Shown one piece after another: positions 1-7,825 of a stretch of DNA of 64,000 nucleotides. This DNA is from an uncultured Saprospiraceae bacterium. Its GTDB lineage: Bacteria > Bacteroidota > Bacteroidia > Chitinophagales > Saprospiraceae. The stretch spans positions 1 to 64,000 of the forward strand of contig CALFDU010000001.1 in NCBI GenBank assembly GCA_937950315.1, in the 5' to 3' direction. The translations under genes were made by a program, and so were the position numbers. The notes below the pieces were generated by a model. It made no database searches, was not told where the DNA came from, and was given only the letters and a program-made list of their open reading frames with translations. Positions within the stretch are counted from its first letter, which is position 1, and every line of letters begins with the position of its first letter.

Positions 1-448
1 AAAACAAAGATTAAGTTCCCTGGGGTTTTTGATGGCGCGTATTTTAATTCGACCTTCGATAGACCACATCAACTCAACTTTGTTGTACAAAGAAATATAA
101 ATGATCGTTGGTCAATGTTTATGAATTTCACTTTTCAATCAGGTTTAAGGTATTCTTATCCTTCATTAATATTAACCAATCCGGATGGAACTACTGTGCC
201 ATATTATACTGGATGAAATCAATTTGCACTTCCTACTTACCACAGATTAGACTTAGGTTTGAAGAGGAAGTGGTATAAAAAATCTAGGAATAAGACTTTA
301 AATATTAATATTTTTAATGCTTACAATAATAAAAATGTAAGTCTATTAAGATTCACAAATTCTGACCCAGCGAAATTGGAAAAAGTTACACTTATTCCTT
401 TAATATTAAGCCTGAGCTATTATTGTACTCTTTGAGTTTAGCCAATAA
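1..448 (+). pseudogene. C-terminal remnant of a TonB-dependent receptor, disrupted
   Basis: Frame 1 from the window edge translates into the last part of a TonB-dependent outer-membrane receptor barrel. It has the same family pattern as the receptors at 10511 and 40836: a 'FDRPHQLNF' strand, 'YHRLDLGLKRKW', 'NINIFNAYNNKN' and a final 'LIPLILSLSYY'. An in-frame TGA at 214-216 interrupts it, where relatives usually carry Arg or Gly (CGA or GGA would each be one change away). Near the end the frame closes at 433-435, but shifting the frame near 424 gives '...SYYVLFEFSQ' and a TAA at 446-448. That restores the aromatic FEF-like barrel end. Two separate lesions suggest a pseudogene rather than one read error. 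The start lies outside the window, so the length is unknown. Confidence 0.75.
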
Positions 449-628
449 TTTTACTATTTGGAAGAATGAAGGTCATTTTTCATATTTCAAAATAACATTT
501 CTTCCTTTGACTCCGTTTTTATCCTTAATAATAGTAATTTTGAGAAACCCCACCAATAGAGGATACTACAAGTACTACTATTAACTAAAAGCATAGCAAG
601 CAATGGCTTGTTTAACCAGATAAACACT

Positions 629-1432
629 ATGTCGTTTAATAAATTGAAGTTAATTGACCCTGTTCTTAGGGCAATAGAAGAAAGAGGATACAAAGAAGCA
701 ACATACATTCAAAAGAAAGCAATTCCCTTCATTCTTGAAAGGAAAAACCTTCTTGGAATTGCCAAAAAAGGAACCGGTAAAACTGCCGCTTATTCTATTC
801 CGATTGTACAGCTTATCCATAGAATTGATAAAAATAATACAGAGAAGCCAGTAATTAGGGCTTTGGTTGTTACTTCCAAAGATGAACTTAGTTTACAAGC
901 TGGAAAGACTTTCAGCGACTACTCCAAGCATACCATTGTAAAACATGCAGTCATCACAAACCCAGACGACAAAGATCAACTTGATCTATTGAACGGAGGT
1001 GTAAATGTTTTGATCGGTACTTCCAAAAACATTTCGACCATCTTCAAGAAAGAACCAAAATTTTTGGCAGAAGTGAAGATGTTGGTCCTTGATGAATTTG
1101 ATGAAACGGTGAAGAAGGAAGGAGCAGAAAATGTAAAAGAATTGCTTGGTTCAATCCCATCTGGCATCGTTACGATTTGCTTCGCTGGAGAAGAAACGGA
1201 TGAAGTGAAAGGCTTATTAGAAGGCAGAATGGATAAGGCTGAAAAGTTTGTCGTAAAAGGAAAGCCAAAGAAGAACAAAAAGAAGGGTGAACCTTCTAGT
1301 GATAAGTCCAAAAAGACCGGTGATAAAAATCAGAAGCCTAAGAAAAAGAAGAAAAAGAAAGGTGGTGGACGCAAAAGTACGGAGATGTCAGATAAGCTGA
1401 AGTCTAAGTTTATGTGGCCTTTGGAAAAGTAG
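629..1432 (+). CDS. Degenerate DEAD-box helicase-like protein, N-terminal RecA domain only
   Basis: The 267-residue product resembles the first RecA domain of DEAD-box RNA helicases. It opens with a Q-motif region ('GYKEATYIQKKAIP') and a good motif I ('AKKGTGKT'). Motif II is DEFD rather than DEAD, motif Ia is degraded ('TSKDEL' for PTREL), Ib is 'TSKN' for TPGR, and motif III has 'CFAGEE' where SAT is expected. The second RecA domain is missing. From about residue 205 to the end there is a very lysine-rich tail. The ATG at 629 (MSFNKL...) matches family starts better than an in-frame TTG at 608. Without domain 2 it is unlikely to unwind RNA. Nucleotide or RNA binding through the tail is an inference. 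The upstream gene is a broken TonB receptor. Confidence 0.7.
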   Translation: MSFNKLKLIDPVLRAIEERGYKEATYIQKKAIPFILERKNLLGIAKKGTGKTAAYSIPIVQLIHRIDKNNTEKPVIRALVVTSKDELSLQAGKTFSDYSKHTIVKHAVITNPDDKDQLDLLNGGVNVLIGTSKNISTIFKKEPKFLAEVKMLVLDEFDETVKKEGAENVKELLGSIPSGIVTICFAGEETDEVKGLLEGRMDKAEKFVVKGKPKKNKKKGEPSSDKSKKTGDKNQKPKKKKKKKGGGRKSTEMSDKLKSKFMWPLEK

Positions 1433-1473
1433 ACTTCCAGGTCAGCCAAGACGGTATCAAGTATTCGCCTATT

Positions 1474-2133
1474 TTATTCTGAATCAATGATTCTCCCTGC
1501 ATCAATATTGAACGTGATATCGCAGATTTCTGCAAGGTAAGCGTCATGCGTTACGATCACAAAAGTCTGGTTTAATTCCGCTTTTAATTTCTGGATTAGA
1601 CTGTGCACTTCGTCAGATGTTCCTCTATCTAAATTACCTGTTGGCTCATCTGCAAAAACTACTTTTGGGTTGTTGACCAATGCTCGGGCAAATGCAACTC
1701 GTTGCTGTTCGCCTCCAGACATTTCGTGTGGCTTGTGTTCCAGGCGATGACTTAATTCAAGGTAATCGAGCAACTCTTTGGCTTTCTTGAAAGCTTCTGC
1801 TTTGTTGCCAGAATGGACCATGGCTGGTATGGCTACATTTTCAAGAGCAGAAAATTCATTTAATAAATGGTGGAATTGGAAGACAAAACCTATTTTTTCG
1901 TTTCTCAATCGAGCCAATTCTTTGCTTTTGAGTTCAGAAACGAGTTGATCTTCGATAAATACCTTACCCTGATCAGGATTGTCCAATGTTCCAAGAATGT
2001 GCAACAAGGTGCTCTTCCCAGCTCCTGATTTGCCCATAAACGCTACGGTTTTGCCTTCAGGTATAACAATATCTACACCTTTCAGTACTTTGACTTCGTC
2101 GTAAGACTTATGAATGTTCTCGGCTCTAATCAT
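1474..2133 (-). CDS. lolD: ABC transporter ATP-binding protein, LolD-type
   Basis: The 219-residue protein is a complete ABC ATPase of the LolD/MacB/FtsE group. These use ATP to drive lipoprotein release from the inner membrane (LolCDE) or related substrate extrusion. Visible motifs are Walker A 'GKSGAGKST' near residue 34, a Q-loop 'FVFQFHHLL', signature 'SGGEQQR', Walker B 'VVFADEPTGNLD' and switch His in 'VTHD'. Length and the short N-terminus fit LolD. No partner permease lies beside it, which is common for lolD in Bacteroidota. It is transcribed divergently from the glycosyltransferase at 2275, with about 140 bases between them. Another member of the MacB-like group cannot be excluded. 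Confidence 0.85.
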   Translation of the reverse strand: MIRAENIHKSYDEVKVLKGVDIVIPEGKTVAFMGKSGAGKSTLLHILGTLDNPDQGKVFIEDQLVSELKSKELARLRNEKIGFVFQFHHLLNEFSALENVAIPAMVHSGNKAEAFKKAKELLDYLELSHRLEHKPHEMSGGEQQRVAFARALVNNPKVVFADEPTGNLDRGTSDEVHSLIQKLKAELNQTFVIVTHDAYLAEICDITFNIDAGRIIDSE

Positions 2134-2248
2134 CTTCTTTTCGTCAAGAATTATTGTGTTTTAGGCTATTTTATCGCTTTATGATGCTCTTCTAGCTAAA
2201 TGTTTATTTTCTTTAGCTTCACAATGTATAACATTAATGGTATTTAAT

Positions 2249-2256
2249 TATTTTTG
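2249..2256 (+). promoter_or_regulatory. Candidate -7 box (TATTTTTG)
   Basis: TATTTTTG fits the Bacteroidota TAnnTTTG -7 box and lies 18 bases before the ATG at 2275 of the first glycosyltransferase. No TTG is seen at the expected -33 spacing, so support is partial. Confidence 0.3.
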
Positions 2257-2274
2257 GTACAAATATCTTCATAT

Positions 2275-3519
2275 ATGAGGGTTCTCCAACTCTGTAGAAA
2301 ATTCCCATACCCATTGAAAGATGGTGAATCAATTGCTTGTAATAGCCTGAGCAGTGCTTTGGCTCATTATGGCTGTGATATCACATTGTTGGCGATGAAT
2401 ACAGAAAAGCATTTCTCGGAGATCCCGGATTCTAATGATGAATGCGTTCCGCTCTCACACTATAGTGCCATTGAAAGCGTCTATGTTGACAACAGCCTCA
2501 ATGCAGTTGATGCTTTTGTGGACCTTATATCAGGAAAATCCTACCATATTTCTCGATTTGACAGCGATGATTTTCGCAATAAATTGATTGAGATGCTCAA
2601 GGCAAATGATTTTGACATCATTCAACTTGAATCTAGCTATTTATCGATTTATGTAGACACCATCCGTAAACACTCCAATGCCAAAATTGCATTAAGATCT
2701 CACAATTTGGAATACGAGATTTGGGAAAGAATTGCAGAGAATACCAAACGTGGCTTGAAGAGTTGGTATCTAAACAAATGCGCAGAAAGACTTTTTGAAT
2801 TTGAAGTAGACCAGTTAGAGTCCTACGATTTATTGGTCAGTATAACAGATAAAGATTTAGAAAAATACAGAGAACTTGGATATAGAAAAGCGGGTATTTC
2901 TTCACCTGCAGGATTGGATCTAGATAAGTATCAAATGAAACCAGTCAATGATGTCACCTCTATTTCTTTTATTGGTTCGCTTGATTGGATGCCCAACCTA
3001 AATGGTTTGAAGTGGTTCATCAACAATGTGTGGCCGATCGTTTCTGAAAAAAATCCCGACCTTAAATTTCATGTTGCTGGAAGAAATCTCGATACAGCGT
3101 TAAATAATATTTCCTCACACAATCTTATCATTGAAGGTGAGATTGATTGTGCCAAGACCTTTATTTCTGACCATAATATTATGATTGTTCCATTGTTCTC
3201 AGGAAGCGGAATAAGAGTAAAGATATTGGAGGGTTTTGCGATGGGTAAGACAGTGATATCTACAACTCTTGGGGCAGAAGGTATTTCCGTAGAAAACGGG
3301 GAACAATTATTACTGGCAGACGACGTGAAACAATTTGTTGATGCGATCCAATATTGCATTGATGATCACAAAGTATTGTCTGAATTTAAAGTCAAAGGAA
3401 GAAAATTGGTTGAGGATAGATACAGTAACTTGGGTAACGCTGCAGAACTATATAAGTCTTATCAAAAACTTATTGGAATCAAGCCTCAAGAAAACACAAA
3501 AACAACCAAAGTAAATTGA
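2275..3519 (+). CDS. GT4-type glycosyltransferase
   Basis: The 414-residue protein looks like a GT-B fold, family 4 glycosyltransferase. The N-terminal domain begins 'RVLQLCRKFPYPLKDGE', a nucleotide-sugar transferase start often seen in polysaccharide clusters. The C-terminal half contains 'ISFIGSLDWMPNLNGLKWF', 'FHVAGRN' and the donor-binding segment 'IMIVPLFSGSGIRVKILEGFAMGKTVISTT', in which the EX7E-like glutamate lies in 'KILEGFAMG'. It most likely adds a sugar to a surface polysaccharide or lipid carrier; donor and acceptor cannot be read. The ATG at 2275 is preferred over an in-frame TTG at 2254. It is followed 63 bases later by a second, related glycosyltransferase, so the two probably form a transcription unit. 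Confidence 0.85.
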   Translation: MRVLQLCRKFPYPLKDGESIACNSLSSALAHYGCDITLLAMNTEKHFSEIPDSNDECVPLSHYSAIESVYVDNSLNAVDAFVDLISGKSYHISRFDSDDFRNKLIEMLKANDFDIIQLESSYLSIYVDTIRKHSNAKIALRSHNLEYEIWERIAENTKRGLKSWYLNKCAERLFEFEVDQLESYDLLVSITDKDLEKYRELGYRKAGISSPAGLDLDKYQMKPVNDVTSISFIGSLDWMPNLNGLKWFINNVWPIVSEKNPDLKFHVAGRNLDTALNNISSHNLIIEGEIDCAKTFISDHNIMIVPLFSGSGIRVKILEGFAMGKTVISTTLGAEGISVENGEQLLLADDVKQFVDAIQYCIDDHKVLSEFKVKGRKLVEDRYSNLGNAAELYKSYQKLIGIKPQENTKTTKVN

Positions 3520-3582
3520 GAAAAACGATCTTAATTTCAATCATATCCCCTGTCTCCTTAAACCTGTTAAAAGATCAATAGT

Positions 3583-4758
3583 GTGAAGCTTCTTGTAGTA
3601 GCCAGCAGGTTTCCGTATCCACTCCAAAAAGGAGATCAATTAAGATTGTATCATCAGATAAAATGCCTCGCCAAAGAGTTTGAAATATTTCTGTATACCA
3701 CAAGCAATGCCAAGGTAAAAGAAAAGGAAATTAAAGAACTCGAGAAATATTGTACGGCGATAAAAGTGCACAATCTGAGCACCATGAAGATGGCTTCAAA
3801 TACAATAAAGGCATTTTTTGGTAGCCTACCATTACAGGTTGGTATGTTTACTTCTGCTCTTATTCAAGGCGAAATAAAAGCATTTGCCGAAGAGCACAAT
3901 ATTGATCATGTTTATTGCCAATTGATCAGGATGGCGCAGAATGTCAAAGTGCTGAAATATCCAAAAACCATTGATTATATGGATGCGTTTGGGTATGGCA
4001 TGGTCAAACGATCAGAGATGGGTGGCATTGTGAAACGTATGTTATACACCTTTGAATCCAAAAGAGTCAAGAAGTATGAGAAGTCAATCTATGAGTCCTT
4101 TGCGAATCATGTGATTATAACCGAACAAGACAAAAATCGACTTGAGGTTCCAGGACCAGTAGGTGTAGTAGCCAATGGGGTAGATACGGAGTTTTTTACC
4201 AATGCTGGAGGAGTCTTGGAATACGATATTCTTTTTGTTGGGAATATGGGTTACCTGCCAAATATTGATGCGGCTAAGATGCTTGTCAATGAGATTCTTC
4301 CTAAGTTGAATAAGAAGTTGGGAACCAATGTATCTGTTTTGATTGCTGGAGCAAGACCCACTCAAGAAGTAATCGATTTGGCTAAGACCGACAATGTCAC
4401 CATAGGTGGATGGGTACAAGATATACGATCGGCCTACAAAAGTGGGAGAATATTTGTGGCACCAATTTTTAAAGGTATTGGTCAGCAAAATAAAATCTTG
4501 GAAGCCATGTCTATGGAGATTCCTTGCATCGTCAATGACTCGGTGGCGGAAGGCTTGGGCATCGTTCATGAAAAACATTGTCTGATCGCCAATACAATTG
4601 ATGAGTTTGTGGATACCATTATCAGATTGCTAGAGGAACCGATCATTCATACAAGTATATTGGTAAGTGCCAAAGAATTGGTGTTAGAAAAATACGTTTG
4701 GTCTAAGCAAACAGATCCATTGATTCAGATGATAAAATCAACTGGGAAGCATACTTAG
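3583..4758 (+). CDS. GT4-type glycosyltransferase, second of a tandem pair
   Basis: The 391-residue GT-B glycosyltransferase starts at GTG. Its opening 'KLLVVASRFPYPLQKGDQLR' mirrors that of the preceding gene, suggesting an old duplication followed by strong divergence. The C-terminal domain shows 'DILFVGNMGYLPNIDAAKML', 'VLIAGARPT' and 'IFVAPIFKGIGQQNKILEAMSMEIPCIV', with the donor-site glutamate in 'KILEAMSM'. It probably acts in the cytoplasm on the same glycan as its neighbour. No flippase, polymerase or export gene is beside the pair, so the glycan product cannot be deduced. It ends 7 bases before the stop of the convergent PorP/SprF gene. Confidence 0.83.
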   Translation: MKLLVVASRFPYPLQKGDQLRLYHQIKCLAKEFEIFLYTTSNAKVKEKEIKELEKYCTAIKVHNLSTMKMASNTIKAFFGSLPLQVGMFTSALIQGEIKAFAEEHNIDHVYCQLIRMAQNVKVLKYPKTIDYMDAFGYGMVKRSEMGGIVKRMLYTFESKRVKKYEKSIYESFANHVIITEQDKNRLEVPGPVGVVANGVDTEFFTNAGGVLEYDILFVGNMGYLPNIDAAKMLVNEILPKLNKKLGTNVSVLIAGARPTQEVIDLAKTDNVTIGGWVQDIRSAYKSGRIFVAPIFKGIGQQNKILEAMSMEIPCIVNDSVAEGLGIVHEKHCLIANTIDEFVDTIIRLLEEPIIHTSILVSAKELVLEKYVWSKQTDPLIQMIKSTGKHT

Positions 4759-4765
4759 CATCGGA

Positions 4766-5842
4766 TTAAAATTCAGGACATATACTTCCTGGTCCTTCAT
4801 TTTCATAGTCGCCATTAAATCTAAATGAAACCTCAAAGGAATTCAATCCTTGCGTTCCGCTAAAGCTCTGACGTAAGTTTACATCATAGCTTAATCCAAT
4901 CAAGAAACTTTTCAATTGAAATCCAACCAATGGGCTAAATGCATTCAATGCAAATCCGTCAATGTTGTCAATCATAGAAAGGTGTGCACCAAAGTAGAAT
5001 GCATTTCTAAAACCTTCGAGGTAATATTTTACATTACTACCCAGTCTGACTTCTCTATCATGTCCTTGTATTTGTACCAGGGCTCTTGGCGAAATAACCA
5101 CACTTTCGGCGACGCTTTGATCGTAGCTAAGATGAACGACAGTACGCAAGTTTACTTCACTGGTAGGATCAATTGCGGGATTTAGATTGTTTGCATTCTG
5201 ATAAAAGGATACATTGGGAGTCGTAATATGGTGCATGGCAGCACCTGCAAAAAATGCTGTAGTTTTACTTGGTCTGATATGGTAATTAAGACCTACACTT
5301 AAATCAAAAAACCCTAGATTGTTTGGAGGTAGCACTTCTTGGCTTTGTTGATCAAATCCATTTAACTGATTGAATTCATCTCCAAAGTTTAGCTGATCAT
5401 AATTGATGTTTCTTTGGAAAATGCTCATCTGTGCTCCGATACCAATATATTGCTTTGTTTCCTTTGAAATTATTTTGTGATAAGCACCACTTAATGAGAG
5501 CTGAGAAGTATTTAATGCAATACCGTTTATCTGGTCGTTCATGAAGAAAAGACCCACACCAGCCCGATCCGTACCTCTGTTGTCTTCGCCAATATCAAAT
5601 TTCACCTCACCTCCTATAGCGGTTGTAGTATAGGGATTTTCAACGCCCCCTCTCCATTGATCCTTGTAGACCATTCCGACACGATATGTACCATCTATGG
5701 TTCCTGTAAGGGCAGGGTTTATTTGGTAGGGCATGACATAAAACTGTGTCAAGCTCACATCCTGACTTACGGCGTGATTTATGCTATAAAAACAGCATAG
5801 AAGGAATGTAAATGTTTGAATTAAATGCTTCTTCATTGTCAT
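4766..5842 (-). CDS. PorP/SprF family type IX secretion membrane protein
   Basis: The 358-residue protein has an N-terminal signal peptide ending near 'INHAVSQ'. It then carries the PorP/SprF hallmark 'LTQFYVMPYQINPALTGTIDGTYRVGMVYKDQWR', described here as the 'FY..P...NPA.TG' core around residues 30-65. The rest alternates in barrel-like strands and ends 'VSFRFNGDYENEGPGSICPEF'. Members are outer-membrane proteins linked to the T9SS and gliding, often paired with a large adhesin or a PorE-like OmpA protein. No such partner is adjacent here, so it is probably one of several paralogues. Start is ATG at 5842, or ATG at 5836 two codons later. Confidence 0.88.
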   Translation of the reverse strand: MTMKKHLIQTFTFLLCCFYSINHAVSQDVSLTQFYVMPYQINPALTGTIDGTYRVGMVYKDQWRGGVENPYTTTAIGGEVKFDIGEDNRGTDRAGVGLFFMNDQINGIALNTSQLSLSGAYHKIISKETKQYIGIGAQMSIFQRNINYDQLNFGDEFNQLNGFDQQSQEVLPPNNLGFFDLSVGLNYHIRPSKTTAFFAGAAMHHITTPNVSFYQNANNLNPAIDPTSEVNLRTVVHLSYDQSVAESVVISPRALVQIQGHDREVRLGSNVKYYLEGFRNAFYFGAHLSMIDNIDGFALNAFSPLVGFQLKSFLIGLSYDVNLRQSFSGTQGLNSFEVSFRFNGDYENEGPGSICPEF

Positions 5843-5926
5843 ACTATTATATAAACTGCATTAGCGTGATTCTATTGCCGTTTTTAGACATTTGCCGAAA
5901 GGCTAAAAATGCTGCTCAATATGACG

Positions 5927-5934
5927 CAAATTTA
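5927..5934 (-). promoter_or_regulatory. Candidate -7 box (TAAATTTG on minus strand)
   Basis: On the minus strand TAAATTTG matches the TAnnTTTG box and lies about 85 bases upstream of the PorP/SprF start. No good -33 TTG is visible, so this is a weak candidate. Confidence 0.25.
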
Positions 5935-6035
5935 CAATAGTAAAGCGTGATTGACTAATTTTACTGACTAGAAGCTTATTTTTTAAGAAAACTACAATTT
6001 AGATTAAAGGGAGCTTAAAATATGGAATTTGCCGG

Positions 6036-6815
6036 GTGTCGATCAGTCCGATGCGAAATGCGGCTGATGATAGATCTGAAATGATCTCTCAATTGCTATT
6101 TGGTGAACTTGTAGAAATCTATAAGAAAAAGAAAAAGTCCTGGTATAAGGTAACCAGTGCTCACGATGACTATCTGGGATGGATTGATGTAAAACATGTT
6201 CAGCTGATCAACAAAGAGGAATTTGAAAATCTCAAGGCCTGTAACACAATCAGCCTTGATTGGGTAAATCCGATCATAGCTGGTGGAAAATCAATACCTA
6301 TTGTTGCTGGCTCCAATCTTCATAATTTTGATGGATTGACCCTGAAGTCTCCTCTTGGTAGATATCAATTTAGTGGTCAGATCATTGATTCAGAGCAGAT
6401 TGATATCACCGATGAGCTGATATCCAAACTCGCTAAGCATTACTTAAATGCACCGTATCTATGGGGTGGTCGTTCACCTTTTGGCATTGATTGTTCAGGT
6501 TACACTCAGGTAATTTATAAAATGTTGGGGTATGATATCCCAAGAGATTCGGTTGAGCAAGTAGAATTGGGAGAAACGGTCGATTTTAATATAGATGCTC
6601 GGGTAGGCGACCTTGCTTTCTTTGTAAATAAAGAAAACAGAATCATCCATGTAGGTATCCTTCTAGAGGACAATAAAATCATCCACGCATCTGGTTGGGT
6701 ACGTATCGATACCTTAGACCATTTCGGTATTTATAATGAGGATACTCGAAAGTATTCTCACGTACTTAGAATAATAAAGAGGGTACTTCCCGATCGTCTA
6801 CAAGAATCCAACTGA
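6036..6815 (+). CDS. C40 (NlpC/P60) peptidase with N-terminal SH3-like domain
   Basis: The product is a cell-wall peptidase cleaving peptide stems of peptidoglycan. An SH3b-like part ('PMRNAADDRSEMISQLLFGELVEI') covers the first 80 residues. The NlpC/P60 domain follows with catalytic Cys in 'PFGIDCSGYTQ', His in 'RIIHVGILL' and a second His in 'IIHASGWVRID'. The domain order fits the short Bacteroidota C40 peptidases. The start is problematic. GTG at 6036 is the first start in this frame, yet a well-placed AAAGGGAG (6006-6013) lies 8 bases before an ATG at 6022 that is one base out of frame. Adding one base near 6034-6036 would give a family-like 'MEFAG-VSISPMR' opening. No clear signal peptide is seen. 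The 3' end overlaps the next gene by 18 bases, convergently. Confidence 0.85.
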   Translation: MSISPMRNAADDRSEMISQLLFGELVEIYKKKKKSWYKVTSAHDDYLGWIDVKHVQLINKEEFENLKACNTISLDWVNPIIAGGKSIPIVAGSNLHNFDGLTLKSPLGRYQFSGQIIDSEQIDITDELISKLAKHYLNAPYLWGGRSPFGIDCSGYTQVIYKMLGYDIPRDSVEQVELGETVDFNIDARVGDLAFFVNKENRIIHVGILLEDNKIIHASGWVRIDTLDHFGIYNEDTRKYSHVLRIIKRVLPDRLQESN

Positions 6816-7775
6816 TTTCATCCATTCATCGCTGTACATCTTACCTAGGTAGCGACTTCCATGATCGTGGAATAAAGCCACCACTACATCTGTAGGTTTA
6901 AGTTCGTCTTTAAGCTGTCTTACCCCTGCCAATACAGAGCCAGCAGAGTATCCCAAGAACAATCCTTCAGTAGCTGCCAATTCTCGTGCAGCCAGTGCTC
7001 CAGCTTTGTCTGTTACTTTTTCAAAGTGATCGATGATCGGGAAATTGATGTTTTCAGGAATGATGTCTTCACCAACTCCTTCTGTGTAGTAAGGATGGAT
7101 CAATGATTCATCAATTTCTCCAGTTAGGTGATAGTGCTTTAGTATAGATCCATAAGTATCAATTCCCCAAAGCTTGATGTCTGGGTTCATTTCCTTAAGG
7201 TATTTACCTGTACCTGAGATGGTACCTCCTGTACCAACAGCTACAATAAAATGGGTGATTTTTCCTTCTGTTTGGCGCCATATTTCTGGTCCAGTACTTT
7301 TGTAATGGCCCAATGAGTTGGCCAAGTTATCGTATTGGTTCATCCATACAGAATTAGGTGTTTTCTTATGGATACTTTCTGCCATCGAGTAGTAAGATTG
7401 AGGATCTTCTGGTTCTACATTGTTAGGGCAGATAATTACTTCAGCACCAACAGCACGTAAGATATCTACTTTGTTTTGTGCTTGTTTGTCTGTGGTGGTA
7501 AATATGCATTTGTAGCCTTTAACAGCGGCCACCAAGGCAAGTCCCATTCCCGTGTTTCCTGAAGTACATTCTACAATGGTACCACCTGGTTTTAATTTTC
7601 CTGATTTCTCAGCTTCTTCAACCATTGCAAGGGCCATTCTATCCTTGATAGAGTGTCCTGGATTAAAGTATTCAACTTTAGCCAGAACCGTTGCTGGTAC
7701 GTCTTCAACAGTTTTATTTAGTTTGATGAGGGGAGTATTTCCTATCGCCTCAATAACATTCTCAAAGTATTGCAT
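6798..7775 (-). CDS. PLP-dependent cysteine synthase / cystathionine beta-synthase family enzyme
   Basis: The 325-residue fold-type II PLP enzyme catalyses a beta-replacement on serine, O-acetylserine or a similar substrate. 'HSIKDRMA' holds the PLP lysine (K44). The substrate loop is 'TSGNTGMG', and the phosphate-binding glycine loop is 'VGTGGTISGTG'. The C-terminal part 'GYSAGSVLAG' is typical. There is no C-terminal CBS-pair regulatory domain, so it could be CysK-like or a short cystathionine beta-synthase; the sequence alone does not decide. ATG at 7775 (MQYFENVIEAIGNTPL) matches the family start, and the upstream TTG at 7796 would add seven unusual residues. It converges on and overlaps the C40 peptidase gene. 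Confidence 0.85.
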   Translation of the reverse strand: MQYFENVIEAIGNTPLIKLNKTVEDVPATVLAKVEYFNPGHSIKDRMALAMVEEAEKSGKLKPGGTIVECTSGNTGMGLALVAAVKGYKCIFTTTDKQAQNKVDILRAVGAEVIICPNNVEPEDPQSYYSMAESIHKKTPNSVWMNQYDNLANSLGHYKSTGPEIWRQTEGKITHFIVAVGTGGTISGTGKYLKEMNPDIKLWGIDTYGSILKHYHLTGEIDESLIHPYYTEGVGEDIIPENINFPIIDHFEKVTDKAGALAARELAATEGLFLGYSAGSVLAGVRQLKDELKPTDVVVALFHDHGSRYLGKMYSDEWMKSVGFL

Positions 7776-7825
7776 ATATCGTTTAATTGGCCCCAAATAT
7801 ATGCAAAAGGGTACTGTCTTTTTAC

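Noticed and set aside
608-628. TTG start for the DEAD-box-like gene
   Set aside because: The next ATG at 629 gives the common family opening MSFNKL; the extra seven residues are not conserved-looking.
487-708. Minus-strand frame across the end of the TonB remnant
   Set aside because: No family match, no ribosome site, and it overlaps the true start of the DEAD-box-like gene; looks like a chance frame.
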